Positions 28,341 to 37,100 of a stretch of DNA of 64,000 nucleotides are shown piece after piece. This stretch comes from JAHRAW01 sp028066695. GTDB taxonomy: Bacteria > Pseudomonadota > Gammaproteobacteria > Arenicellales > Poriferihabitantaceae. Below the pieces are notes generated by a model, which saw only the letters and a program-made list of their open reading frames with translations, had not been told where the DNA came from and did no database searches. The stretch is taken from contig OY734803.1 of the NCBI GenBank assembly GCA_963457535.1, positions 186,001 through 250,000 on the forward strand, in the 5' to 3' direction. Position numbers and translations under genes: made by a program. The first letter of the stretch is position 1. Every line of letters starts with the position of its first letter.

Positions 28341-31208
28341 GTGAGCATCCAAATTCGCGGCGCGCGCACGCACAACCTTCGCGGCATAGACCTTGACCTG
28401 CCGCGCGGTCGGCTGATCGTCATCACCGGGCTGTCCGGCTCGGGCAAGTCGTCGCTCGCCTTTGACACCATCTACGCCGAGGGCCAGCGGCGTTATGTGG
28501 AGTCGCTGTCCACTTATGCGCGGCAGTTTTTGTCCATCATGGCGAAACCGGAAGTGGATTTGATTGAGGGACTCTCGCCGGCGATCAGCATTGAACAAAA
28601 ATCGTCGTCGCACAACCCGCGCTCCACGGTCGGCACCGTGACCGAGATCTACGATTACTTGCGCCTGCTGTTCGCGCGGGTCGGCGAGCCGCGCTGCCCC
28701 GAGCACGATGTCACCCTCAGCGCGCAAAGCGTCAGCCAGATGGTGGATCAGGTGTTGGAATTGCCGGCCGGCGAGCGGCTGCTGCTGCTCGCGCCGGTGG
28801 TCATGCAGCGCAAAGGCGAATTCCGCGAACTCCTCACCGAACTGCATTCGCAGGGATTCGTGCGCGCGCTGATAGACGGCGCCACTGTGGAATTGGAATC
28901 GCCGCCGAAACTGGACAAGCGCTTCAAGCACGACATCTCGGTCATCGTGGACCGCGTCACCGCGCGCGAGGAAAACCGGCAGCGCATCGCCGAGTCGTTT
29001 GAAACCGCGCTCGCGCTCGCCGACGGCGTGGCGCGGATTCTGCGCCCCGACGCAAAGGGTCATGCCGCAAAAGGCGGGGCTGCGAAAGAGATGGTTTTCT
29101 CCGGCAAATTCGCCTGCCCGCATTGCGGTTACGCGCTCGACGAACTGGAGCCGCGGCTGTTTTCGTTCAACAACCCGGCCGGCGCCTGCGACGAATGCGA
29201 CGGCCTCGGCCAGCGGCAGTTTTTTGACCCGGAGCGCATCGTGCAGGACGCCTCGCTGTCGCTCGCGGCCGGCGCGATTCGCGGCTGGGACCGGCGGCAC
29301 GGGTATTTTTTCGCGCAATTGGCGAGCCTAGCGCGGCATTACAAGTTTGATGTGGACACGCCGTTTTCCAAACTCAGCGCGAAAAACCGCGCGCGCATTT
29401 TGCACGGCAGCGACGGCGAGGAAATCACCTTTACCTATTCCCGGCCGGGTCGCAACTACCAAAAAAAGCAGGCATTTGAGGGGGTTATCCCGCACTTTGA
29501 ACGCCGTTACCGCGAAAGCGAATCGGCCGGCGCGCGCGAGGAACTGGCGAAATGCATGAGCACGCGCAGTTGCGAAAAGTGCGGCGGCAGCCGCCTGCGC
29601 CGCAGCGCGCGGCATGTGTTCATCCGCGGGCGCGCCATTCACGACCTCGCCGAGTTGCCGGTCGCCGACTGCCTGGCGTTTTTTCGCGGCTTAAAACTGC
29701 CCGGCCGGCGCGCCGAAATCGCCGATAAAATCGTCAAGGAAATCAATGCTCGACTCGGGTTTTTGATTAATGTGGGTTTGAATTACCTGAGCCTCGCGCG
29801 CGCCGCCGAAACGCTGTCCGGCGGCGAGGCGCAGCGCATTCGGCTGGCCTCGCAAATCGGCTCCGGGCTGGTCGGCGTGATGTATGTGCTGGACGAGCCG
29901 TCCATCGGCCTGCACCAGCGCGACAACGCCAAACTCCTGGCCACGCTGTTCCATTTGCGCGACCTCGGCAACACCGTCATCGTGGTGGAGCACGACGAGG
30001 AGGCGATTCGCCGCGCCGATCATGTCGTGGATCTCGGGCCCGGCGCCGGCCGGCACGGCGGGCTGGTGGTCGCGCAGGGCGCGCCGCGCGCGATTGAAGC
30101 CTGCCGCGAATCGCTGACCGGGCAATACCTGAGCGGCGCCGCGCGGATTGAATTGCCGCGCGCGCGCGTCAAGCCCGACATGAAAAAAATGCTCGTGGTC
30201 AGCGGCGCTTCCGGAAACAACTTAAAGCGCATTAACGCCAAGTTTCCGGTCGGCCTGCTCACCTGCGTCACCGGCGTTTCCGGCTCGGGAAAGTCCACGC
30301 TGGTCAACGGCACGCTCTACCCCGCCCTCGCCCGCCACCTGAAACTGCTGCGCGCCGGCGCGCAGCCGCATCAGGAGGTGCGGGGACTCGCGCATTTCGA
30401 CAAGATCATTTCCATTGACCAGAGCCCGATCGGGCGCACGCCGCGCTCCAACCCGGCGACCTACACCGGCCTGTTCACGCCGATTCGCGAACTCTACGCC
30501 GGCACGCGCGACGCGCGCGCGCGCGGCTACCACCCGGGACGCTTCTCCTTTAATGTCAAAGGCGGCCGCTGCGAGGCGTGCAGTGGCGACGGTCTGCTGC
30601 GCGTGGAGATGCACTTTTTGCCGGACATTTATGTCGCCTGCGACGCCTGCGGCGGCGCGCGCTACAACCGCGAGACGCTCGGCATTCGCTACAAGGGCAA
30701 GACCATCAGCGAGACGCTGGACATGACCATTGAAGACGCCGCCGGATTTTTCTCGGCGATTCCGGTGATCAAGCGCAAACTGGACACGCTGCTGGATGTC
30801 GGCCTCGGCTACATCACCCTCGGGCAAAGCGCGACCACTCTGTCCGGCGGCGAGGCGCAGCGCGTCAAACTCTCGCGCGAACTTTCCAAGCGCGACACCG
30901 GGCGCACCATGTATGTGCTGGACGAGCCGACCACCGGCCTGCACTTCCACGACATTCGCCAGTTGCTCGGCGTGCTGCACCGGTTGCGCGACCAGGGCAA
31001 CACCGTGGTGGTCATTGAACACAACTTGGATGTGATCAAAACCGCCGACTGGGTCATTGACCTCGGCCCCGAAGGCGGCGAAGGCGGCGGCAAAATAGTC
31101 GCCTGCGGAACGCCGGAGCAAGTCGCCGCGATCAAGGCCTCGCATACCGGGCAGTATTTAAAACCCATGCTGCGCCGCCCGGCGCGCAAGCGCGGCGCGG
31201 CCGCGTAG
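28341..31208 (+). CDS. uvrA: Excinuclease ABC subunit A
   Basis: This 955-aa DNA-damage sensor works in nucleotide excision repair as an ABC-type ATPase dimer that loads UvrB. Visible: two P-loops (GLSGSGKSSLAFDT near residue 31, GVSGSGKSTLVNG near 640), two LSGGEAQR signature motifs each followed by VLDEPS/T Walker B sequences, and zinc-finger cysteine pairs (CPHCGY...CDEC; CEACSGDG...CDACGG). The start is the GTG at 28341, set by AGGAGG 7 nt upstream. The length fits the family (about 940). Confidence 0.97.
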   Translation: MSIQIRGARTHNLRGIDLDLPRGRLIVITGLSGSGKSSLAFDTIYAEGQRRYVESLSTYARQFLSIMAKPEVDLIEGLSPAISIEQKSSSHNPRSTVGTVTEIYDYLRLLFARVGEPRCPEHDVTLSAQSVSQMVDQVLELPAGERLLLLAPVVMQRKGEFRELLTELHSQGFVRALIDGATVELESPPKLDKRFKHDISVIVDRVTAREENRQRIAESFETALALADGVARILRPDAKGHAAKGGAAKEMVFSGKFACPHCGYALDELEPRLFSFNNPAGACDECDGLGQRQFFDPERIVQDASLSLAAGAIRGWDRRHGYFFAQLASLARHYKFDVDTPFSKLSAKNRARILHGSDGEEITFTYSRPGRNYQKKQAFEGVIPHFERRYRESESAGAREELAKCMSTRSCEKCGGSRLRRSARHVFIRGRAIHDLAELPVADCLAFFRGLKLPGRRAEIADKIVKEINARLGFLINVGLNYLSLARAAETLSGGEAQRIRLASQIGSGLVGVMYVLDEPSIGLHQRDNAKLLATLFHLRDLGNTVIVVEHDEEAIRRADHVVDLGPGAGRHGGLVVAQGAPRAIEACRESLTGQYLSGAARIELPRARVKPDMKKMLVVSGASGNNLKRINAKFPVGLLTCVTGVSGSGKSTLVNGTLYPALARHLKLLRAGAQPHQEVRGLAHFDKIISIDQSPIGRTPRSNPATYTGLFTPIRELYAGTRDARARGYHPGRFSFNVKGGRCEACSGDGLLRVEMHFLPDIYVACDACGGARYNRETLGIRYKGKTISETLDMTIEDAAGFFSAIPVIKRKLDTLLDVGLGYITLGQSATTLSGGEAQRVKLSRELSKRDTGRTMYVLDEPTTGLHFHDIRQLLGVLHRLRDQGNTVVVIEHNLDVIKTADWVIDLGPEGGEGGGKIVACGTPEQVAAIKASHTGQYLKPMLRRPARKRGAAA

Positions 31209-31234
31209 CCGAGTTGCAGTCAGCGGCCAGCGGC

Positions 31235-31240
31235 TACAAT
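31235..31240 (+). promoter_or_regulatory. -10 box directly before tupA (leaderless-type)
   Basis: TACAAT stands 7 nt before the ATG at 31248, with TTGCAG (31214-31219) 15 nt upstream of it. The transcription start would fall at the start codon. Confidence 0.4.
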
Positions 31241-31247
31241 ACGCGCG

Positions 31248-32066
31248 ATGAAACCGTTCCGCCGCATCGCTCCCCTGCTGCTCGTTTGCGCCGCCGTTTT
31301 TGCCGCGCCGGGCGCGTTTGCGTCGGAAACGCTCGTTCGCCTCGCCACCACCACCAGCACCGACAACTCCGGCCTGCTGCGCCATTTGCTGCCGCAGTTT
31401 GAGCGCGAGAGCGGCTACCGCGTGCAGGTGATTTCGGCCGGCACCGGCAAGGCGCTGAAACTCGGCGAGAGCGGCGATGTGGATGTGGTGCTGGTGCACG
31501 CGCCGAAAAGCGAGCGGCGTTTTATGGACCTCGGTCACGGCGTTGACCGCCGCACCGTGATGGAAAACGATTTTATTTTGGTCGGCCCGCGCGCCGACCC
31601 GGCCGGGTTGCGCCGCGCCGCGTCGGCCGCCGACGCGTTTCGCCGCATGCACCGCGCCGCGCATGCATTCGTCTCGCGCGGCGATGATTCCGGCACGCAT
31701 AAAAAGGAACTCAGTTTGTGGCGCGCGGCGCGCGTGGATGTCGCCGATGAAAACGCATGGCGGCTGGAAGTCGGGCGCGGCATGGGCGCGAGTTTGCAAA
31801 TCGCCGGGGAATTGCAGGCATACATGCTGATAGACCGCGCCACCTGGCTTTTCGCCGGCGCGCAAAGCGAGTTGCAGTTGCTCTACGAAGGCGGCGCCGA
31901 GTTGCGCAACCCCTACGGCGTCATCGCGGTCAACCCGGCGCGCCACCATGTCAATTACCCCGGCGCGCGCGCGCTGATTGAGTGGCTGGTGTCGGATCGC
32001 GGACAGTCGGCCATCGGCGGCTACACCGCCGGCGGCGCGCGGCTGTTCACGCCGTCGGCGCGATGA
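31248..32066 (+). CDS. tupA: Tungstate/molybdate ABC transporter, substrate-binding protein (TupA-like)
   Basis: The product has 272 aa with a Sec signal peptide (RIAPLLLVCAAVFAAPGAFA, cleaved near AFA-SE), so it is periplasmic. The tungstate-binding signature LATTTSTDNSGLL (about 33-45) and the later SRGDDSGTHKKEL are the TupA-type oxyanion loops. The stop overlaps the permease start as ATGA, and the ATPase and mobA follow. It supplies W or Mo for cofactor synthesis. Distinguishing tungstate from molybdate preference needs biochemistry. Confidence 0.9.
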   Translation: MKPFRRIAPLLLVCAAVFAAPGAFASETLVRLATTTSTDNSGLLRHLLPQFERESGYRVQVISAGTGKALKLGESGDVDVVLVHAPKSERRFMDLGHGVDRRTVMENDFILVGPRADPAGLRRAASAADAFRRMHRAAHAFVSRGDDSGTHKKELSLWRAARVDVADENAWRLEVGRGMGASLQIAGELQAYMLIDRATWLFAGAQSELQLLYEGGAELRNPYGVIAVNPARHHVNYPGARALIEWLVSDRGQSAIGGYTAGGARLFTPSAR

Positions 32067-32764
32067 ACACGCTCGGCGCGGCCACGCTGGAGGCGTTCGC
32101 GCTTTTGTTCCGCGGCGACGCCGGGCTGTGGGAGATCATCGGCATTTCCTTTCGCGTCTCGTGCGCGGCGATCGCCATCGCCATTCCGCCGGCGGTGCTG
32201 GCCGCGTTTGCGCTCGCGCATTTTGAATTCCCGGGGCGGCGGCTTTTGATTTCACTTTCCAACACATTGCTGTCGCTGCCGGCGGTGGTGGTCGGGCTGA
32301 CCGTGTATTTGCTGCTGTCGCGCCAGGGTCCGCTCGGCGACTGGCGGCTGCTGTTCACGCAGCCGGCGATGGTGCTGGCGCAAATTCTGCTGGCCTTTCC
32401 GATTTTGGTTTCCATGGGCCATGCCGCGTTTCAGGCGGCCGACCGCCGCGCCTGGGAGACCGCGCGCATGCTCGGCATTCCGCCGGCGCGCACTTTTTTC
32501 ATGGTGGTCGGCGAAGTGCGCTTCGGGCTGCTGGCCGCGATGCTCGCCGGTTTCGGGCGCATCATCGCCGAAGTCGGCGCGTCCATGATGGTCGGCGGAA
32601 ACATCCTGCACCACACGCGCAACATTCCGACGGCGATCGCGCTGGAAACCAGCAAGGGAAATTTTTCGCAGGGCATCGCGCTCGGCATCGTGCTGCTCTT
32701 GATGGCGTTTGTCCTGAACATGCTCCTTCAATATTTTCAGGGGCGCGGCAGAATCGCGTTATGA
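32063..32764 (+). CDS. tupB: Tungstate/molybdate ABC transporter permease (TupB-like)
   Basis: The product has 233 aa with five to six membrane helices. The permease EAA-type loop reads AAFQAADRRAWETARMLGIP, followed by AGFGRIIAEVGASMMVGGNI, which is typical of molybdate/tungstate permeases. It overlaps tupA by ATGA at the start and tupC by ATGA at the end. Confidence 0.9.
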   Translation: MNTLGAATLEAFALLFRGDAGLWEIIGISFRVSCAAIAIAIPPAVLAAFALAHFEFPGRRLLISLSNTLLSLPAVVVGLTVYLLLSRQGPLGDWRLLFTQPAMVLAQILLAFPILVSMGHAAFQAADRRAWETARMLGIPPARTFFMVVGEVRFGLLAAMLAGFGRIIAEVGASMMVGGNILHHTRNIPTAIALETSKGNFSQGIALGIVLLLMAFVLNMLLQYFQGRGRIAL

Positions 32765-33489
32765 GCGAAATCCGCATCCGCTACACCGAACTCGGCAAGT
32801 CGTTCGCGCGCCGCCGTTTGTTTGAAGACCTGTCGCTGTCGCTGGAAAGCGGCGCCGCGCTGCTGCTCGGCGGCGAAAACGGCGCCGGCAAGACCACCCT
32901 GCTGCGCATTCTCGCCGGTTTGGAAAAACCGTCGCATGGCCTAGTGGATTTCGGCGCGGGCGAAGTCGCCTGGCAGCGCTGCCGAAAAATCCTGCAGCGG
33001 CGGGTCATGTATCTGCATCAGGCGCCGTATATGTTTGAGGGCAGCGTTGCGCGCAATCTGGAACTGGCGCTGCCGCGCGGCCTGTCCAAATCGCGGCGCG
33101 ACGAAAAAATCCGCCGCGCATTGGAATGGGCGCGCTTGAACGGCCTCAGCGCGGCGCGCGCCAAAACTTTGTCCGGCGGGGAAAAACAGCGCGTCTCGCT
33201 GGCGCGCGCCTGGCTGCGCCAGTCAAAAATCCTGCTGCTGGACGAGCCGGCCGCCAACATGGACCGCGAATCGCAACTGCGCACGGCCGCGCTGCTGCGC
33301 AGGTTAAAGGCGGCGCGGGTCGCGCTGGCGCTCGCCAGCCACAACCACGAAGTGTTTGACGAATTGATCGATCGCCGCCTGCTGCTGGAGGACGGCAAAC
33401 TGCATGCGGCGCGCGCGCCGGCGCTGCCGGAAAATGTGACCCGCCTGGCCGCGGGCCGCCTCCGCCGCGCCGCGAAAGCCCGGCGCTAA
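32761..33489 (+). CDS. tupC: Tungstate/molybdate ABC transporter ATPase (TupC-like)
   Basis: This 242-aa nucleotide-binding subunit shows Walker A GGENGAGKTTLL (about 38-49), a Q-loop near YLHQAPYMFEGSV, signature LSGGEKQRVSLARAW, Walker B ILLLDEPAANMD and the switch histidine in LASHNHEV. The start overlaps the tupB stop. It couples ATP hydrolysis to oxyanion import. Confidence 0.92.
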   Translation: MSEIRIRYTELGKSFARRRLFEDLSLSLESGAALLLGGENGAGKTTLLRILAGLEKPSHGLVDFGAGEVAWQRCRKILQRRVMYLHQAPYMFEGSVARNLELALPRGLSKSRRDEKIRRALEWARLNGLSAARAKTLSGGEKQRVSLARAWLRQSKILLLDEPAANMDRESQLRTAALLRRLKAARVALALASHNHEVFDELIDRRLLLEDGKLHAARAPALPENVTRLAAGRLRRAAKARR

Positions 33490-33493
33490 AAAA

Positions 33494-34081
33494 GTGCCGC
33501 CCGCGTTGCTGACCGCGGTCGTTCTCGCCGGCGGGCGCGCAACGCGAATGGGCGGCGCCGACAAAGGCCTGCGCGAGTTTCGCGGGCGGCCGCTGGCCGC
33601 GCAAATTTGCGAGGCAATCGCGCCGCAGGCCGCCGAAGTTTTAATCAGCGCAAACCGCAACCACGCCGAATACCGCGCATTCGGCTGCGCGGTCATTGAA
33701 GACGAATTGTCCGGAAGCCTCGGCCCCCTCGCCGGCATGCATGCCGCGTTGCGCGCGGCCGCGCATCCGTGGCTGCTGACCCTGCCCTGCGACAGCCCGT
33801 TCGTGCGCCCGGACTACGCCGCGCGCATGCTGGAAGCCGCGCGCGCGCAAAACGCCCTACTCGCGGTCGCCCACGACGGCATGCGCGCGCAGCCGGTGCA
33901 TATGCTGCTGCACCGCGAATTAACCGCCGACCTGGAAAACTTCCTGCGCGAAGGCGGCCGAAAAATAGACCAATGGCACGCGCGCCACAATTGCGCGACC
34001 GCGGATTTTTCCGGCGAGACGCGAATGTTCCTGAACGCCAACACGCCGGAAGAATGGGCCCAGATGGAGAAGATGGAGTAG
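33494..34081 (+). CDS. mobA: Molybdenum cofactor guanylyltransferase
   Basis: The 195-aa protein attaches GMP to Mo-molybdopterin to give MGD for DMSO-reductase-family enzymes. The nucleotide-binding motif VLAGGRATRMGGADKGL is at the N-terminus and LLTLPCDSPFVRPDY follows near 93-107. A GTG at 33494 is used because any later ATG would cut the LAGG loop. It begins 4 nt after tupC, and this context supports an oxyanion supply-to-cofactor operon. Confidence 0.92.
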   Translation: MPPALLTAVVLAGGRATRMGGADKGLREFRGRPLAAQICEAIAPQAAEVLISANRNHAEYRAFGCAVIEDELSGSLGPLAGMHAALRAAAHPWLLTLPCDSPFVRPDYAARMLEAARAQNALLAVAHDGMRAQPVHMLLHRELTADLENFLREGGRKIDQWHARHNCATADFSGETRMFLNANTPEEWAQMEKME

Positions 34082-34103
34082 CGGCGCGTTGCTCCGCCGC
34101 GCG

Positions 34104-37100
34104 CTACTGCACCAGCGCTTCAATGTTGGAAATCACCGTCGCCTCGGCCGTGCCGCTCATGCGGGTGGTGATTCCGTCGCCGGCGCGCATGCCGAGCAGG
34201 TAGCGGGTCAGCATGATGCCGTCGGCGAGGGTTGTTCCGTTTGCGCCGTCCATGTCCAGGTCGCCGGCGGCGACCCCGGCTGCGATGTGCGCGGCGACAT
34301 TGTCGGCGTTCAGGTTGGTGCCGCCCATGTCGGCGATGAGGTTCGCGCCGCGAACGCCGGCCAGGTGGCGCGCGATTAGCACACCGTCCTGCCAAGTGAC
34401 CGAGGAATCGCCGTTGATGTCCGGGTCAAACTCCGGCGTGACGCTTTGCACGGACGCGGTGAAAGGTCCCGGTCCGGCGCGGTTGCGCGCGGCGACTTGA
34501 ACTTCATAAGTGGTCGCGCTTTTTACGCCGGTCAAGTCGTAGGCGAGATTGGTGGAAGCGGTCGCGAGTCCGTCGTCATCCGGCAGCCAGTTGCTGCTGC
34601 CCGCGCCTTCGGAGTAGCGCACCGCGTAATCGGTCAGCGCCTCGTCTCCGGTGTTCGCCGGCGCGGTCCAGGACAGTGCGATTGCGCCGGCGCCGGAAGT
34701 GGCGCTCAAACCGGTCGGCGCGTCGGGCGGCGGCGCGACCGGGCTGGTTTGGTGCGAGGCCCAGGCGCCCGTGCCGAGCGCATTGACCGCGGCAACTTGG
34801 ATTTCATAAGTGGTGCCGTTGGTAAGACCGCTGATCTCGTATTCGGTTTCGGTGACGGACGCGCCGTCGTCATCGGGCTGCCAGTTGCTGCTGCCGGCGC
34901 CTTCGGAGTGGCGGACGCGGTATTCGCTGATGGCCGCGCCGCCGTCGTCCGGGGCGTCCCATGCGGGCGTTATCGTTCCGTCGCCGACCGAGGCAGTCAA
35001 ATTGCGCGGCGCGCCGGGCAATTCGCCGGGGACGCTTTCGCGCGCGAATGACCATTGCGCATCACCGCCGCCATAGACCGCGCCGACTTGGACTTGATAA
35101 GTCGTGCCATCGGTCAGACCGGAGACGGTGTAACTGATTGCCGTCGCGCCACCCGGAACATCCTGCCCGGTTTCTTCGTCGGTGTTCAGGTAGGCGTCCG
35201 CGTCGTTGGCGTCGGCCCAGCGGACTTTGTAGGCGGTATGCGCGGTTCCCCCGACCTCCACCACCGGCGCGCGCCAGGTCAGCGCCAATTCGCCGCGGCT
35301 CGGCTTCGGCACTGCAAGTGACGGCGCGGCGTCTCCAATCAAAATTTCACCGGTGAAGGTGATGGTGTCGCTGCCGTTGTTGCTGCCTTGTGCGTTGCTG
35401 ACGAAAGTCCCTTTGCCGCCGCATGCGGCGGCGGCGGTGAGCGGGATGCTTTCAATGTCATTGTCGCCGTCCACCACCGGCGTAAAGGAAAAAGTCATAT
35501 CGCCGGAGGCTTCCCGGCCGGAAATCGTGATGGTCGACGGGTTCGGCGTTCCGGTGTAATGCGTGTTCGCCGCCGCGACTTTGTCGCCGCGCGTGCCGCT
35601 GATTGCGCTGGTGCCGAGGCTCACGGTCAGCGCGCAGTCTTTGGGCGGCACGATGTCGCCGTCTATCTCGGCGGTGATGGTCGCGGTCTGCGCGCCGCCG
35701 CCCTCGCGCACCGCGCCGGAAAGTTTACCGGTGGTCGCGACGGCGTCGTCGTCGGAGATCCGGAGATTCAATGCCGCACTGTCCGAAAGCTCATAAGGGC
35801 CGAATCCCCGGAATGTGGGGATATCGCAGGTGTGCCCAATGATGCGGTCTCCTTCGGCGATGTTGTCGTCGGGTGCAGCAATGCCAACGGCGCGCCCCAG
35901 ATTCCAGTCGCCGGCGTCGCCGCCGGTGGCCGCGGGTCCGATGTTCACTGAGTCCGCTGTTGATTGGCCGTCCCATATCGTTTCAGTGCCGTCGGGGCCC
36001 ACGCAGCGAATGACGGGCATTGCGCCGGGGTCAAATTCCGCCGGGTCAAGCGGCAGCGACAGGCAGACAGTAACGGCCGTTCCTCCCTCGGTCAGCGGCA
36101 GGGGCTGGGCAATCGGGTCATTGTGCGCTGCCGGGCAGGTGCCGTCGGCGTCGGCCTGCGTGACCAGGGGCGAAGTATTGAGCAGCAAAATTTCCGCCTC
36201 CGCAAACGCGATGCCAGTCGCGTCTCCGCAGGAAGCCGCCGCCCCGGAAAAAGGAATGCTCTTCTTGTCCCTGCCAGTGTTTCTCTCGACGGGCGGATGG
36301 AAAGTTGCTTTGCCAAAGAGCGAACCGGCCGGAATGGTGATGCTCGGCGCGGTGAATGCGTCGTAGTCGGTCCCTTCCACCGCGAGCGCGTCGCCGCGCG
36401 TATCGGCGATCGCGGCGGAGCCCTTGGTCAGCGTTACCGTGCAATCCTCCTGCGGCGCGATGTCGCCGTCCAGCGCGGCGATTGCGACGACGGTTCCGGT
36501 GCGGCTGGTGGAAGCATGGGTGAAAGACAGCGTGGCGCCGGCGGTGGAAATCGTGTCGGGAGCGGTGTCGTCTTTGACGGTGACGGTGATCTCGTCGGTG
36601 AGGCCGCTGTATCCGGTGGAGACATCGGCGGCCGCGGTGCAGGTGAGCGTGTCGGTTGGCGCCGTGGAGAACGCGAGGTTGTTGTCCACCGCGACTATCG
36701 GGAAAGTCTGCTCGGTCTCGTGGTTGGCCGAAGTAAAAGTCCGCGTCTGCGCGGAAGTGAACAGCGCCGGATCGGCCGCGCCCGAACAAGTCACGGTGAC
36801 ATCGGAACTCGGCGCGTTGCCGGCCAATTTGACGCAGATATTTTCGGCGGCGGCGCCCTCCTCCAGTTCCAGCGTGGTGCTATCGTTGTCGCTGCAGTCG
36901 GTGATGACGACCGCGGCGTCCACGATGAGAACCTCGGCCGCGGCAAAAGTTACCGTGGAAAGGCCGCAGGAGATGTTTGCGGCGGTGAACGTAATGCTCT
37001 TGATCTCGCTGACACTCGCGCTCGGCGTGATGGAAAGCGTCGTGCTGGCGGTGTTTTTGCCGGCCGGAATGGTGATGCTCGGCGCGGTAAAGGCGGTGTA

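Noticed and set aside
27954..29318. Minus-strand 454-codon frame over the start of uvrA
   Set aside because: uvrA on the plus strand has a promoter, ribosome site and all motifs; the antisense translation has none.
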